From the NCBI RefSeq assembly GCF_022539315.1, contig NC_066316.1:5161501-5225500 (forward strand): a stretch of 64,000 nt of DNA. Reading direction: 5' to 3'. The position numbers and the translations under genes are program-made. Of this stretch, positions 1 to 11,908 are shown piece after piece. This DNA comes from Serinus canaria (lineage: Eukaryota; Chordata; Aves; Passeriformes; Fringillidae). Each line of letters begins with the position of its first letter. Within the stretch, counting starts at the first letter, position 1. The notes under the pieces were generated by a model, which worked only from the letters and a program-made list of their open reading frames with translations, did not search any database and was not told where the DNA came from.

Positions 1-1835
1 AGCCTGGGTCACAGAGTGCTTTGGCAGTAGAGCCAGTTCAGTCTTGAGTTTTTTTTCTAAATTCAGTGAGTGCCTGTTTGTGCTCCAGTGAAGAGTTCTC
101 TCTACTGCTGCAGTATTTTCCCCTTTGACACCCTGCCTGAGCAGTAGGGAGAACCTGGAAGTGTTGATCCACGGCTTTTCTTGTTAGTGTGTGTTCAAAT
201 AAAAGGCACTTCCACACTTGCTGTGGATCAGAAATTCCTGACTATTACCCTTTCAGTGTGAGAGAGTGTTGCACAATATTAACTTACATCTCAGGGGAGA
301 GGCCCCTGGGCTTACTGTTGAAAAGCTTTATCCCAAAACTCTGGGTTTTGTTGTGTTGTGACACTCAGAACTGCAATATTTCACTGTGTTCCTGATGTAA
401 TTATTGCTCTATTTTTTCCTGTAAGCTAAGCGAAGCCAGTCTATCAGCAACTGTGTCCATCTTTATGAGGCTTTGCCAGCCACTAAAAGTGTACCTCTTC
501 TGCTTCACACTGTGAGCTCTTTCTTCCCTGGTATCTCTTACACTTCTTGCTCTCACAGACTGTCAGGTACTGTACTTTAAAGTCATCTTTGATATCAGTG
601 TTCTTTATATTTTTAAACTGTTCTCTGTCTGTTCTTTTTCTGTCTGGTTGGTTCTTCTCAGAATGTTTGCAGCACTGCAAGCAAAGCAATTTTTGTTCAT
701 GTTGATATTAAAGACTGCCATCAATTGCAATTAGATCTATATTGCCTAGTAACTAAAGTAAAAATTCCCGTGTTTTGCTTCCTGGGAGGGATTTGTGACT
801 CCTAAGTCCTGCCCAGACTCATTACCTGCAGGAGCAAGAGAAAGGAGAGTTCTGTACTTGGTGCTTTATGGCCCTCAGGGGATTCCTGCTCAGTGAAACA
901 ACTTTGTGTTTTCATCTCAAGTTATTTTGGGGGGAATGCTGAAATTGTTCCAGTTGGTGAATTGCATTGAATGTTTTATTTTATTGCTTTCTGTAAAACA
1001 TTGAAAGTCAGCTGAAGTCAGTCCATACCAGAAATATTCATTTTTGTGCGTGTGCTTCCTGAGATAACTTTCTGAAATACCTACAGTGTTTATTAAGTAG
1101 TAAAGCAATATTAAAACTTGCACAATGGGATGGAAACACTGGAGTGTTACTAGCTTCTTTTGGTTTTTTTTTTTTTTTTCACAAATGCTAAAAGAAACGA
1201 ATTTCTCAAAGCACTGTGTTGCTCTCAAGAGTTCCTGTTGCTCCTTCCCCAGCATGTCAGTTTATTTTCTCTTGGAAATTTTCATGCCTCTCTCTCTTCT
1301 TTTTTGTTTCTCATTTGCAGTTACAGCCAAACCAAGAGTTGCCTGGTTGGGTTTGTCCTCACAAGCTAAACCCAAGTTATATGTAGCTCAGAGTTTTTTT
1401 TTACTCTAAGTTTTTGCCTTTCTTTATTCCTCCTCCCTTCCCCTCTTTCTGGAGGCACTCAGGGAGCACAGCCAGCTTCTGCCCACACTGCATTTAAGGG
1501 AGTTCTGTTGCCTCTGCTCTTTCTGTCTCAAGAATGAACAGGGCCCAAATGGGGTCTCCAACCTGAAATCCCAGCTTTGTCCATGGAACCTGCTCCTCTT
1601 GGTTAACTCCCAAAACCACTTCTCTCCTTTTCTAGACCTTTTCTGCTGCTCATGCATCTCTAAACTTTACAGTTTTTCTAAGGATATTTCAGAGAACTTA
1701 AGTTATAACTTGTAAATATTATCTTGGGAATTTTAAATATTTGCAAGGGTCTCTTTTTCATAGAGCTTAGGTGAGGAGTTCACAGATGTACATATGAGCT
1801 CCTGCAAATATTTTGTCTTGTAATTAAATCAACAG
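1..1835 (+). other. Upstream intron, no gene seen
   Basis: This is the 3' part of the intron preceding the first visible exon. It carries a T-rich run near 1162-1179 and T-rich stretches around 1290-1440. Short open frames on both strands are low-complexity chance frames. No acceptor/donor pair here gives a peptide I recognise. Confidence 0.6.
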
Positions 1836-1973
1836 AAGTCGAAGAATCTCAACAGCTGGAAAATTCAGAAGGAACAGAAGCTGCAGGCCCATTTGCAGAC
1901 CAAGAGCAGCAGCTAACTCGAAGCAGCAGCACTTCAGATATTGCAGATCAGATTCCATCTGATTTTTTCCAAG
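1836..1973 (+). CDS. RALGAPA2: RALGAPA2 exon (Ser-rich linker), 138 bp
   Basis: The acceptor is ...aaatcaacag and the donor is gtaattc. The exon begins with the last two bases of a split Glu codon and ends with the first base of a split Gly codon. It encodes an acidic, Gln-rich stretch followed by LTRSSSTSDIADQIPSDFFQ. The Arg-Ser-Ser-Ser cluster is a plausible basophilic-kinase or 14-3-3 site. Human RALGAPA2 is phosphorylated by Akt in this general linker, but I cannot equate a specific site. It joins in phase to the exon at 2491. Confidence 0.93.
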
Positions 1974-2490
1974 GTAATTCTGATAAAGTGCAGCAATACT
2001 GTGTTTTTCAAGGAAAAAAATTGAGATTAGTTCAGCCTCACAAATGGTGCTCTTAATTACTTTGGTTTCCAGCTCTCCTCTAAAATGTATTTTGAGCTCA
2101 TTTTCTTAGTTGCTGCATAGTTGGTAAGTTGTTGAAAGAACTTCTTTAAAAAAGTTAGAGACTGTCAATGCAGGATGTGACCTTTGTAAAGCAGGGATGC
2201 TAAAGATGAAACCTGGAATGTGTGTGCACTTTGTATGTAACTTTTTGACTTTTCACCTGACTTGCATTTGAATTTTGTGTATTCAAGCTGCAGTTGGAGT
2301 TTACTTCCTCTCCTGTAAGTATGTTATGCCTCTGAAGGATCTTTCAAAGCTTCTTGTATCCCATTTAAGTGTTCTGTGGCCCTTAACTATAAATACGAGA
2401 CGGTAAACATAGTGAAATTTACGTGAAACCTCTTGTGTGTTTTGGCCCTGCAAATGTTTATAGTTCTTGTTTCCTTTCTGAAACTTCTAG
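1974..2490 (+). other. Intron, nothing notable
   Basis: This is a 517-bp GT-AG intron. It is AT-rich, with no recognisable repeat, RNA gene or open frame. Confidence 0.75.
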
Positions 2491-2573
2491 GTAAAAACAC
2501 TGGAAATTCAACGTCAGACTCCAAATCAGTTCAGGAAAATAAGGGATATGTAAAGGAGCATGAAGCCGAGCAA
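2491..2573 (+). CDS. RALGAPA2: RALGAPA2 exon (linker), 83 bp
   Basis: The acceptor is aaacttctag and the donor is gtaaggc. It completes a Gly codon split with the previous exon and ends on a whole codon. The peptide GKNTGNSTSDSKSVQENKGY then KEHEAEQ closely resembles the human linker I remember. It is hydrophilic, probably disordered, and contains no domain. Confidence 0.93.
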
Positions 2574-3392
2574 GTAAGGCAAACCTAAAAGTAATGTCTG
2601 TGGAGATCCTAGCAGTGTTTTCTTTCTAGTCAGAAGCCTTTTAGCATTCAGAAACTCTAGGAGGTGAAAGTGTGAAAAGTGATTAATCCCATTTCTGGTG
2701 TGGCATCTGGAAGTGAGCCCTGTAGCAGGTTATTGTCTAGCTGGGTGTGATAGTTTGTGCCTCCTGATCTCATCAGCTGCTTCTGCAGTTGTATCTCTGC
2801 TCTAGTCTTACACAAGGCTTTGGTCTTTTCTTGAAATATCAACAAGAAGTTTGTAACTTTTAAAAGATAAATAATTCATGGCGATTACAGAGCTACAGTA
2901 CACTGGAATAAATGTTTGATGGTTTAAAGCACTGATGAAAATGCTTCTGTTCAGCACAGCTCCTATCACCAGCCGTGCATGGCAGATGTTAGTGTGAGTT
3001 GACATCAGCACAGGCAAACTTCATACATTTTTAATGGCAACTTTTGACTGAACAGTTGAAACAATAAATGACTTAGCCTGATCATCTCTGTGAAATATGA
3101 AGGCTGAAAGACTTTTTTTATACCTTAACAAATTATTTCAGATGTGTTTGAAAAACATAGGTAAAAAATCCTGCTTGTTGGTGTGAAAACTGAGGTGGTG
3201 AAAGGGAGGATAAAGAATAAAATGGAAAGCCTGATGTTTTCCTAAGGACACTGACAAGCTCTTGGGTACTCTGAATGAGAATGTCTTGACCGGGTTGTGG
3301 TTAATTTCTAATGACTGTGTGGGTGTGAAATTTGCTGTAGTGTGGTGTAGTGCTCAGAGCTGTATGAGCTGAGATGGATTCTTTCCCTGCAG
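2574..3392 (+). other. Intron, nothing notable
   Basis: This 819-bp intron ends in ctttccctgcag. I see no repeat or RNA gene. Two minus-strand open frames near 2657-3017 have no recognisable content. Confidence 0.7.
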
Positions 3393-3483
3393 GTGCTGAT
3401 GCAGAGGAGCAGCAGTACAGCTGAGTTGGATCTGAAAGCAGACTTGCAGCAATCTCACGGGTATTACAGAGAGAGGGAGAAAA
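3393..3483 (+). CDS. RALGAPA2: RALGAPA2 exon (linker), 91 bp
   Basis: It encodes VLMQRSSSTAELDLKADLQQ followed by SHGYYREREK, then the first base of a Ser codon; the donor is gtgagtg at 3484. A second Arg-Ser-Ser-Ser motif resembles the one in the exon at 1836. The frame stays open past the donor to 3851. I place the boundary at 3483 because splicing to 3613 produces REREK-SES-(x)-SDT-LGC, which matches the human junction. Confidence 0.9.
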
Positions 3484-3612
3484 GTGAGTGCCCGAGAGTG
3501 CTTTTGCCAAGCTCAGCACCTGAAATCCGCTGTGATTTCGCTGCAGACAGCCGAGACCCTTCTCTGGGGCACTCTGCTGCTGCAGGTGTGAGCAGCACTG
3601 TGCTGTTTGCAG
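3484..3612 (+). other. Short in-frame, stop-free intron (exitron-like), 129 nt
   Basis: The intron starts gtgagtg and ends tgctgtttgcag. It is 129 nt (43 codons) and has no stop in the gene's reading frame, so retention would insert 43 residues without disrupting the protein. The exon after it also starts with a donor-like gtgagag. Whether it is always removed cannot be told from sequence. Confidence 0.8.
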
Positions 3613-3792
3613 GTGAGAGCGTGAGCAGTGACACGTCCCTGGGCTGTGGAGCTGACGTGGACATCGCCCTGGTGGCCTGGCAGGCGGCCGAGGATGAGCC
3701 CGAGGCGGGGCCGGCCGCGGGAGCGGGCGGGGATCCTGCGGCACCGCGCTGGCTCCAGCTCAGCCCCTCACAGGAGCCTTCCAACCTCACAG
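3613..3792 (+). CDS. RALGAPA2: RALGAPA2 exon (GC-rich linker), 180 bp
   Basis: It completes the split Ser codon and encodes SESVSSDTSLGCGADVDIAL and VAWQAAEDEPEAGPAAGAGG, then DPAAPRWLQLSPSQEPSNLT, ending one base into an Asp codon. The conserved anchors are the LGC motif and WLQLSP. The Ala/Gly/Pro-rich middle looks like a GC-driven lineage change compared with the human linker. The donor is gtaccac. Confidence 0.9.
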
Positions 3793-5813
3793 GTACCACG
3801 GGCCCCACACTGGGTGTGAGCTCACACCTGTGCCCCAGAGTCACAGAATAATAATGAGGTTGGGAGAGACCTCTAAGATCATCGAGTCCAACCTGTGCCC
3901 TAACACCTTAACTAGACTCTAGCACCAAGTGCCATGTCCAGTCTTTTTTTAAACACATCCAGAGATGGTGATTCTACCACCTCCCTGGGAAGAGCATTCC
4001 AGTACTTTGTTATTCTTTTGGTGAAAAATTTCTTCCTAATATCCAACCTATACCTTCCCTGACATGAGACTGTGTCCTCTAAAGAGGAGCTTGTGCCCCT
4101 CTCTTGGCTTATGTGGCACAGGGCACCAAGGACCCTTCATCCTGCTCGCTCAGAGTGGAAGCGGTTTGGATCATCCATTGATTTGCCAGTAAATGATGAT
4201 CCAGAAAGCCACCGCCTGCCCAGCTGAAAATAACTGGGCTTCTTACTGTGCCCAGCCAGGCTGTGGTGCCTGGGCACTCATGGATCTGCCCATTAGCACA
4301 CTAATGTATGTATCAAGTGAGCGGGTTTTATTTCATAGCAGCGTGGTCTGGGGAAATGTCTTCCTGTATTTTCTGACTGGTAGGAAATAAGTGGTTCATT
4401 CTTTACCGTTTATAAAGGTACCCTTCATCTGGTAGTGCGAGTCAGGTATTAGGTCAGGAGCTTAATGCAGTAATGTAGGGATGTCTTAGAGGCTGCCTTC
4501 CTAATGGATACACAATTTCAAGGGTACTTTTTCATGCTGACTTTTCCTTTGAAATATCTGTGCTTTAATGAACCAGCACACCTAGTCCAACTGCTGGGAC
4601 TGCTGCTGTACAAAAAGGTAATACTGCCCATGGTAAGAACGATCATGTATGATAAATTCACTGTTGGTGTGGTGCAAGAATTGCTCCTTTGGGGGTACAG
4701 AGAGAAAGAACCACATGTAGCAACCTGGCAGGTAATGTGGAGTGAAAGGAGAAGTGGGTAACAGATGTGTCATTGCCCAGCAGAGCCAAAGTGCCCTTGA
4801 CTGCATTCCTGCCTCAGCCAAGTCACAGCTTGCTCTGCTGTGGAAACCTGATAGGGTAAGGCAGAACAGCACTGCCACTGCCATGAGCAGCAGAGATGCC
4901 ACTTCCCTGAGCACAGATCTGTAGCAGGTCATTCTAATGTGCTGAATAAATAACATGTGGTTTAGCACTTTGGGACTTCGTAATGCTACAAAACAAAAAG
5001 GAGGAAAAATCTCCAAAGTTGTTCTTAAATATATTCGAACATAAAAGCATCTAAAATGCCTTTTATTTCACTAACTTTCCTTGAGTCCTCAGAGGACATG
5101 AGTTATTTTCTTCTGCCTGTGTAGAAGTTTCCTGCAACTTCCTTCTATGCCTTGGTTGCTGCAGATATGCCTGGAGCAGCATGGCTGTGCTGCTGCCTGC
5201 GACAGGAGAGCAGCTACCAGCTCTTGTCATTAAAATGTGCACTTCAGTGTGGATTTGTACTGTTTCAGAGCATAAATCCCATTACCCTGACAGCCTTCTC
5301 CAAGCTCTGCTCTCTCAGGAGCTGCTCTGCATGAGTGGTGATGCCTAAGCTCATTCCTCAAGACTCTTCAGCCATGGTTTTTTTATTCCTTTGTCCAGTT
5401 GCATTGCCAGGTCTTGCTACACTGTATGATCTTAAAAAAAAAATAAAAAAACCCCCAACTTTTATAAATACAGAAATATTACCTGTAAGAGGCAGTTATT
5501 GATTGAATTCATCCCTCAGGCACCTGAATGTTGGATTTAGCTGCATTTGCCTCCTTGCTGAAAAGCCCTCTAGGGTGGGGACATTGTGGAGTGGCAGTGC
5601 TGTGCCCTGTGCTGCTGTCACCTGCGAGCCCCTTTGCTACGTCTGCTGCCATGTTTTCCTTTGACTCAAAAGCAGCTTCAGCAATGAAAGAGATTTGGGG
5701 GAGAGAATTCTTGTGAGATGGAAGATGGTTAGGAGGAGTAATGACCAGATTTTGACCAAGTTCATGCTTAGGCTGCATCTCTAACTTGTGGAAATGGAAC
5801 TTTAAATTTACAG
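3793..5813 (+). other. Intron (2.0 kb) with a CR1 insertion
   Basis: A CR1 fragment occupies about 3838-4155, starting roughly 45 bp past the donor. The rest is unremarkable. It has an A-rich run near 5433-5452 and an open frame at 4504-4761 (85 codons) with no recognisable family. It ends in aaatttacag. Confidence 0.7.
3838..4155 (-). mobile_element. CR1 LINE 3' fragment (minus orientation)
   Basis: It begins with the reverse complement of a CR1 3' end (tcacagaataataatgagg, then gagacctctaagatcatcga). It continues with the typical block around ccacctccctgggaagagca and aaatttcttcctaatatcca. These are hallmark avian CR1 strings. No reverse-transcriptase reading frame survives, so it is a truncated, dead copy. 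The left boundary is fairly sharp; the right boundary is approximate. Confidence 0.85.
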
Positions 5814-6007
5814 ACAGCAGTGAGTTCCTGGCTGATGACTGCAGTATAATTGCTGGTGGAAGCCTTATTGGTTGGCATCCTGATTCTGCTGCTGTGCTGT
5901 GGAGGAGAATCCTGGGAATTCTTGGAGATGTGAACAACATACAGTCACCGAAAATCCATGCAAAAGTTTTTGGCTACCTTTATGAGCTATGGTTTAAACT
6001 TGCAAAG
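5814..6007 (+). CDS. RALGAPA2: RALGAPA2 exon (start of conserved helical scaffold), 194 bp
   Basis: It completes the split Asp codon and encodes [20 protein letters not shown], then [20 protein letters not shown] and the segment ending YELWFKLAK. The protein is strongly conserved from here. It forms the helical region that RalGAP alpha subunits share with tuberin-like proteins and that is thought to support the complex with RALGAPB. The donor is gtatgtg and the phase ends at 0. Confidence 0.97.
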
Positions 6008-6479
6008 GTATGTGATACTTAGAGCTAATGATAACGACACATTTCTTTTGTTGTGGAAATCATTATTAAATGGGATTTAGTGTTAGCACCTGGAGCATGA
6101 ACATGGCATGGGAGGGCTCTGTTGTAAAGGAAGCTTTGTCTTGTTTGGTTTCCAGCAGCAAACTCCCAATAGAGAATCCTGTCCAATGACAAGAGAATTT
6201 AAATGGGGTGAGGAAACTGTAGCAAAGAAAAAAGAAGTACAGACCTTGGTATTTGTGTAAAGGCCCACAGTGTGACTCAAACTGGCAATGTTTGCTTTGG
6301 CCAGAGAGCAGCAGCATAGACCAAGCTTTCCTGGTGGCTTTGGCTGAAGTGGGAGCTCTGTATAGCCCCAGGTGTAGTACCTGAATGTAAATAAAGTAAA
6401 AGTAAAACATAATAATGCAAAAAAAAGAGCATTAAAAAAAGATACTGGTTTTACTAACGCTCTTCTTTAAAAACATCAG
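6008..6479 (+). other. Intron, nothing notable
   Basis: This 472-bp intron has A-rich runs near 6418-6440. Minus-strand frames here are chance. Confidence 0.75.
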
Positions 6480-6578
6480 ATCCGGGACAACCTCGCTATC
6501 AGCGTTGACAATCAGTCAACTCCCTCTCCTCCCGTCCTGATCCCTCCTCTCAGGATATTTGCATCATGGCTGTTCAAG
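6480..6578 (+). CDS. RALGAPA2: RALGAPA2 exon (helical scaffold), 99 bp
   Basis: Thirty-three whole codons encode [20 protein letters not shown] and [13 protein letters not shown]. The Pro-rich middle and the FASWLFKA continuation into the next exon match the human protein as remembered. The acceptor is aaaacatcag, with a purine-rich approach, and the donor is gtcagtt. Confidence 0.96.
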
Positions 6579-6812
6579 GTCAGTTCTGAAGTTCTCACAC
6601 AGGAGTGTTTTCTTCTATATCAGGGCTGAACGGGTGTGCCTTTAGTTGCCTTATTTTTAACTTCTGCCGTCACTGTTGGCCAAGACAGCATGTGCTCTCC
6701 AAAGGCTCTTTGGAGCTGAGGTAACGCTTTGTGGGAGAGCTGCAGGGCACACATGGCATGGGCTGGCTGGTGGGGGAGGCAAGGAGTGATGCAGGCTTTG
6801 TTGCTGTTGCAG

Positions 6813-6968
6813 GCAGCCATGCTGCCCAGCGAGTACAAGGAGGGCAAGCTGCAGGCGTTCCGGCTGCTCTGCGCCATGATGAGCCGGCGCCAGGACCTGC
6901 TGCCCAACTCGGACTTCCTGGTGCACTTCTACTTCGTCATGCGCCTGGGGCTCACCAGCCAGGACCAG
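6813..6968 (+). CDS. RALGAPA2: RALGAPA2 exon (helical scaffold), 156 bp
   Basis: Fifty-two whole codons encode [40 protein letters not shown] and [12 protein letters not shown]. Third positions are very GC-rich. The acceptor is ttgctgttgcag and the donor is gtacgag. Two longer overlapping open frames at 6729-7120 are other-frame shadows or intron read-through. Confidence 0.97.
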
Positions 6969-7519
6969 GTACGAGCTCTGCTTCCTGTCCCACTGCTGAA
7001 CCGTGCCAGGGCAGCAGGAGATGCTGCCAAAACCTGCTGCTGCTGTGGGCACAGCAGTTGTTCCGGGTCTCCCTGTCCTCAGGAATAAAGCATTTGGTGC
7101 GAGGCGAGGAAAAGACTTAATCGGCCTGTTGAATGATGGTTGTCTCACAGAAACAGCTCAGTGCTCATGGAAACTCTAAGAAATATTCTTTGGACAAAAT
7201 AAAGACTGTCTAAGAGCACTTGCATGTTTTTGTAGCTGTAGGAATGAGAGCAAGGGCTTGCAGCTCTGCTGGGTTTGGCAACAAAAGGGCACAGGGACCG
7301 CTCAGGAAATTCTGGGAGTTACAGATTGTGCCTTTACGAAACCAGACAGGTTTGATTGTTTCTGAGATGATAGAGAGAAAGAAGGAATTGTTACCAGATT
7401 CTTGCCCCTTGGTTTCCCTCCTGAAAAGTTAGAGCATTTGGAAAACACTCCTTTTAAACAGATAAGAACATAGAGACAGGGGTTTTCTCCTGGAAAATCC
7501 TGGAAGTCCTGCTGCAGCT

Positions 7520-7650
7520 GCCCATCACTCCAGGATTCCCCAGGTATTTTGTATCCCCCACATTGCAATCCCTCCATGGTTTCCCTGGGTAGTTTGCAGC
7601 CCCCACTGCAATCCCTCCATGGTTTCCCTGGATGTTTTGCAGGCTGCTGC
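7520..7650 (+). repeat. Minisatellite, about 43-bp unit, three copies
   Basis: The unit starting gcaatccctccatggtttcc occurs at 7565 and again at 7608, giving a 43-bp period. A degenerate copy with the shared 'ccccaggtattttg...cccccac' half lies upstream from about 7520. It is short and partly diverged, and copy number is likely to vary between individuals. Confidence 0.8.
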
Positions 7651-10395
7651 TCTTTGTTCTTGCTCCCCACTCTTGTGGCTGCATTTGCCTCTTGGTGGCA
7701 CACTTGACCACAGGTTGGCTGCTCTCTGTGTGTGTCCTTCCTGCCTGCTTTCCTTAGCTGTGGAACTGGATGAGGTGTTAACTGGCAGTGCCTTGGAGCA
7801 AGGTGTTGATGGGAAGCAGGATCCTTATTCTTGCTGCTGTATTTCCAGCTCCATTGGCTCCAAGGTGCTTGCTGGGTGCTCAGGAGAGTGGGAGCCTTTT
7901 TATCATAGAAATGTGTGGAATCACAGGGAACAGGATCACTGGAACAGGGATCCTAGCATGCTTTCCAGGATTTCAGAAATAAAGTAAAAGTGGAGTGGCC
8001 TTTTTAATACAGAGTGGGTTTGTCTGCTAAGCACAGGCATAAATTTCTCCCTTGTAAGGAGTGTTCACAGAAGGAATGGTAGGAGGTGTCTCATGGAAGA
8101 ATTTTCCTTCTGTATGGATCACTAGTGCAATTTCTACCATTTATGTGGGAAAGCCACAGAAAAACACCCCAGCTCCAGGCAATCACCTTGGCTACTTCAG
8201 AAGAGCTTTTTTAGGTGGTTACATAATTAAAAGTATTACAATCAGGAACCTCTTCGACCTGAATGCTTTTCAATATTTTGGTCTGCGTGACCAAAATGTT
8301 TTTTCGAACTGTATTTCTCTTTTCACTCCTCACTCACTTAAGGATGTGAAAATAGGAAATTGCTGCTGCGTTGTGTAGCTTTTGGTGCTGCTAGAAAAAC
8401 AAAATAATCCAATTTTGAATATGCTATAAATGAGTACAGCTTTGCAGCCTGCTCTTGGGGGGTGCCTAAAAGAGCAGTGTGAGGAGGGTGTATGTTATAG
8501 GAGGCTCCCTCGGCTCTCCGAGCCCGGAATGTAGCAATTAGCTCAGCAGAGGAGACAGCAGGGTAATGAGCTGCAGCTAATTTGTCCATGTGGAAGTGTC
8601 TAACAACAAACATCCCTGGAGAAGTGAACAACTCTCTGCAAGAATTGCATCACCTCTCCAGGTGGGAGAAGCCGGGTGCAGGGAGCGAGCTGCAGTCAGG
8701 GAGCACAGGAGGGGCCCAGGGTCAAGGGCCAAGTGACCATCTGTGGGGTGCCTCCCTCCTGAACTGCTCCAGCCTGTGGCACTGCTCTGCTGCTGGCCTA
8801 GTCTGGGCTTTTTTCCTGTGTTTTTTATGAATGACATTCATTTAGGCTCACAGCCTTCCCTCTCTGGCCTCCAGCGTGAAGGAAAGAGAACTGGGATGTT
8901 CACTGCCATGCTGAGGGTTTACTTTACCTATGGTTAGGGGCTGAAAATCAGGAAATGTTCCTGGGGAGTGGTTGGTAGGGATGCTGTGGGGTAGACTGCT
9001 GCAGTTTGGGTGGGCATAGCTGCCTTCTGCTGCCAGGTGAGCCTGATGGTCAGAAAACTCCTGTTGGAGCAGCTGCAACCGGGTGTGTCTTTTGGTTTGG
9101 GTAATAAATGCAGCTTTGTTAATCAACCCAAAATTTGACACTCTAACACACAGGTTTTGCAAATACCTGAACCAGGAATAGAAATGTGTTTTATTGTTGC
9201 TGTTTTATTACTGTTGCTGGCTGCTTACTGTAACAGTACTTTTTGCTTCATTCACCTGAAAAAGTCGATAAGCGTCTCGTTGCTCCACAGCTTCCTCCTT
9301 TTTGCTGAATAACAAAAGGACCTAAACACAATCCCAAAAGCTACCATAGCCTCTCAGAAAATGGCATAATTGGGATTCTTCAGCTTGAGTCTTTCTGGCA
9401 CTTAAATAATCCTTTGAGGTTGCTGATGGTTGTCTCCTAAGAATTCTGTGGATTTTTGTGTTGCCTTTTCTTATTTCTGTATAAACTTCTGTTTAAATTT
9501 CTGCTCGTAGTCTGAGATGAGAAGGAAGTGCAGGTGAGGTGCTTACCTTGTAGGGACACTGTAAAAAGAGCCAGGTTTTCAATCCTTTTTCAGGTTTCAA
9601 CCCTCTGCTGCTCAGTGTCATTTTTTTGGCCAGTCTCACCCTATTACCATGGTGAGCATCAGTTACTGTGCCTGGTGCCACCTGTCACCAATGCTGAGGT
9701 GTCACCTGGCGCTCAGAGGTTACCTGCAAAGTGAGCAAGGGGGTCACTTGTATTCCTGACTTTGAGAGTGAGTTTAACAAATTTAAAGTATAGTCATGCT
9801 TACTTGCCAGAGGACCTCTGGAGGAGGACACTTGTGTTTTTTGAGAACATAATCAAAGGCAGAGAGTTCAGAGCTCTCTGTGGAAAAGACAATGGATGGC
9901 TAAGGGAGGAGACTCTGCTGGTGGCTGTTTCAGTTCAGTGATATGAAGAGCAGAACAAACTTTAAATATGGAATAAGAGGGAAATCACCACAGTCCAGCC
10001 AAGCTGGCAGATGTCCTGGGTGATTAAATGTCAGCACAAGCAGCAGGCCTGCCTGTGGAGCACAGCCTGGCTGCAGCCAGGGCACTCAGCAGCTTTGTTT
10101 TAGTTCAGTTCCTTTAGGCAGTGCAAGGATGCTGTGGATGAGAAGCTCTGTCAGTAGAGATGTTGAGGCACCAGTGCCCATTGTCCCAAAGTTGTCCCAA
10201 AGCCTCCTTATTTGTTCCAAAAGCATTATAGGTGATAATAGAAACGAAGTTACACCAGCTCTAAGCTTCTGTAGAACCACCCACTGGAGCTCTCTGTATG
10301 GAAAATGGCTAATTTGTAATAGGAAGCATTTCTCAGCAGAGCTGCTACCAGAGAAGTCATTAATTACCTCTTTGTGTTAACATTGGTCTGACATT

Positions 10396-10419
10396 AAAAA
10401 AAAAAAAAAAAAAAAAAAA
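10396..10419 (+). repeat. Poly-A tract (24 A)
   Basis: This is an uninterrupted A run after 'ctgacatt'. I found no recognisable retroposed sequence upstream, so I call it a simple repeat rather than a retrogene tail. Confidence 0.9.
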
Positions 10420-11908
10420 CCAAACCAGCATTTGTGGGCTTTTGTATCTTTCTGCCTGATGGTGGGGCTACAACTGACAGCAAGGAAGGCTTCAAGCATC
10501 AGCATTTTCTTGTTCTTCAGTAGAACCTTTTTATCCCACTCATGCTCTTGCACTGCCCCTGTGTGCCCTGTGTTCCCTTTGGTGGCTGCTCAGCACACCT
10601 GGGCACTCCATGGCTCATTGTTGTCAGTGCTGCTCACCTCTTTTCACAGCTGTACCCACTGGGGATGGGGTTGGGCTGCAGCCCTGCTCCCAGTCACCAC
10701 AAACTGAGTGCCTACATCTGCCCAGTTGTCACTCAGCAGCCAGGAGCAGCAGCAGCCCTGTAAAGGTGCAATAAGTGAGTAGCTTTGCTTTTGTCCCCTG
10801 TGGAATGGGTGCTTCTTGCCTGGCTTTCTACCTGATGGTGTTGCACAGGAGGCTTCTTAGTTGTACAGAAACCATCGTGCTGTTGAGATTCTTTAAACTG
10901 CCATTTAAAATGTAATAACCTTAATGTAGTCTATTAAGGCTTAGATTCCCCTATTTTAGCTTCTCGAGACTTCTTTCCAATGGCTGCCATGATTTTCTCC
11001 CTCTTTTCATCCACCCCTTATCTCATTTCCTGTGGAAAATTTGCCTGTGTGCTCCCATTATGTGCTTTGAGTGCTTTGAGAAAGTGTTAACAGACAGCAT
11101 GTTTCCAGTAGGGACAAACAAAAGTCCAAATGCCAGGGTCTCATAGGAACTCTCACATCCCCCTCTGCTTGCCCAGACCAGGCTAAGTGGGAAGTGCTGG
11201 ATAAAAGAGCTGGAAGATTGACTGGAAGCAAGGGGGAGCCAGGTCCTGCCAACTGCAGGAGCTGTGCGTTTAGGAGTGATTTTGGTAGTTTTGTTCTTTT
11301 CTGTTTATTCTGTTGTAATTCATTTGCCCTTCCTAAGTTGCATCCATCCCACCCAAATTCTGCTTTTGTGTTCTGTCTGTCAGAGCTCAGAGCAGTGCTG
11401 CCACAGGCACTTGGGAGAGATCTGTGTGGGGACACAAAGCCACCTCCACCTTCCAGGCAGTGCCTTGGCACCCACACCCTTGTACCTGTATCCACTGCGT
11501 GCTCTGTGTGTGCACAAACCAAAATATTTATTCTAGTCCTTTATCCTATTGCTCTCCCCACTTGTGAAAGTATCAGACATGCTCCAAAATGGGAGAAATT
11601 TAAAAAAAACCCTCTGTTGTATTCCAGCCTTGAGGGACTTGGGCTATAAAATGTAATTGGTTTGGGGTTAGGTTTTACTTGGCACCTTAAAATGAAGCTT
11701 TCTGATAAATTAATCCTGGATCTCTCAAGGCTGTCAAAATACTTCATAAATTTCTGTTGCAACTTAATTTTTGACAAGTTTACTCTTACCTAAAACTTCA
11801 TGGTAGGTAGGAAGACTTGGCATAAGTAAATGGAAGCATTTGTTCCTTTAAAGCAGAAAAGGGAAGTCTTAAGCCTTCTGTAAATTAATAATCTTTGCCA
11901 TCCCATAG

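Noticed and set aside
3393..3851. One continuous 152-codon open frame as a single exon
   Set aside because: Removing 3484-3612 restores the human-like junction REREK-SES-SDT-LGC, and both splice sites are good. The frame past 3792 leads into a CR1 repeat.
4504..4761. 85-codon open frame in the intron after the CR1 fragment
   Set aside because: No recognised motif. A GT follows a possible Lys-Lys exon end at 4617, but no matching acceptor phase would keep the RALGAPA2 frame.
10086..10419. Poly-A tail of a processed retrogene
   Set aside because: The 24-A tract has no coding remnant or polyadenylation signal in a convincing position upstream, and no flanking target-site duplication was noticed.
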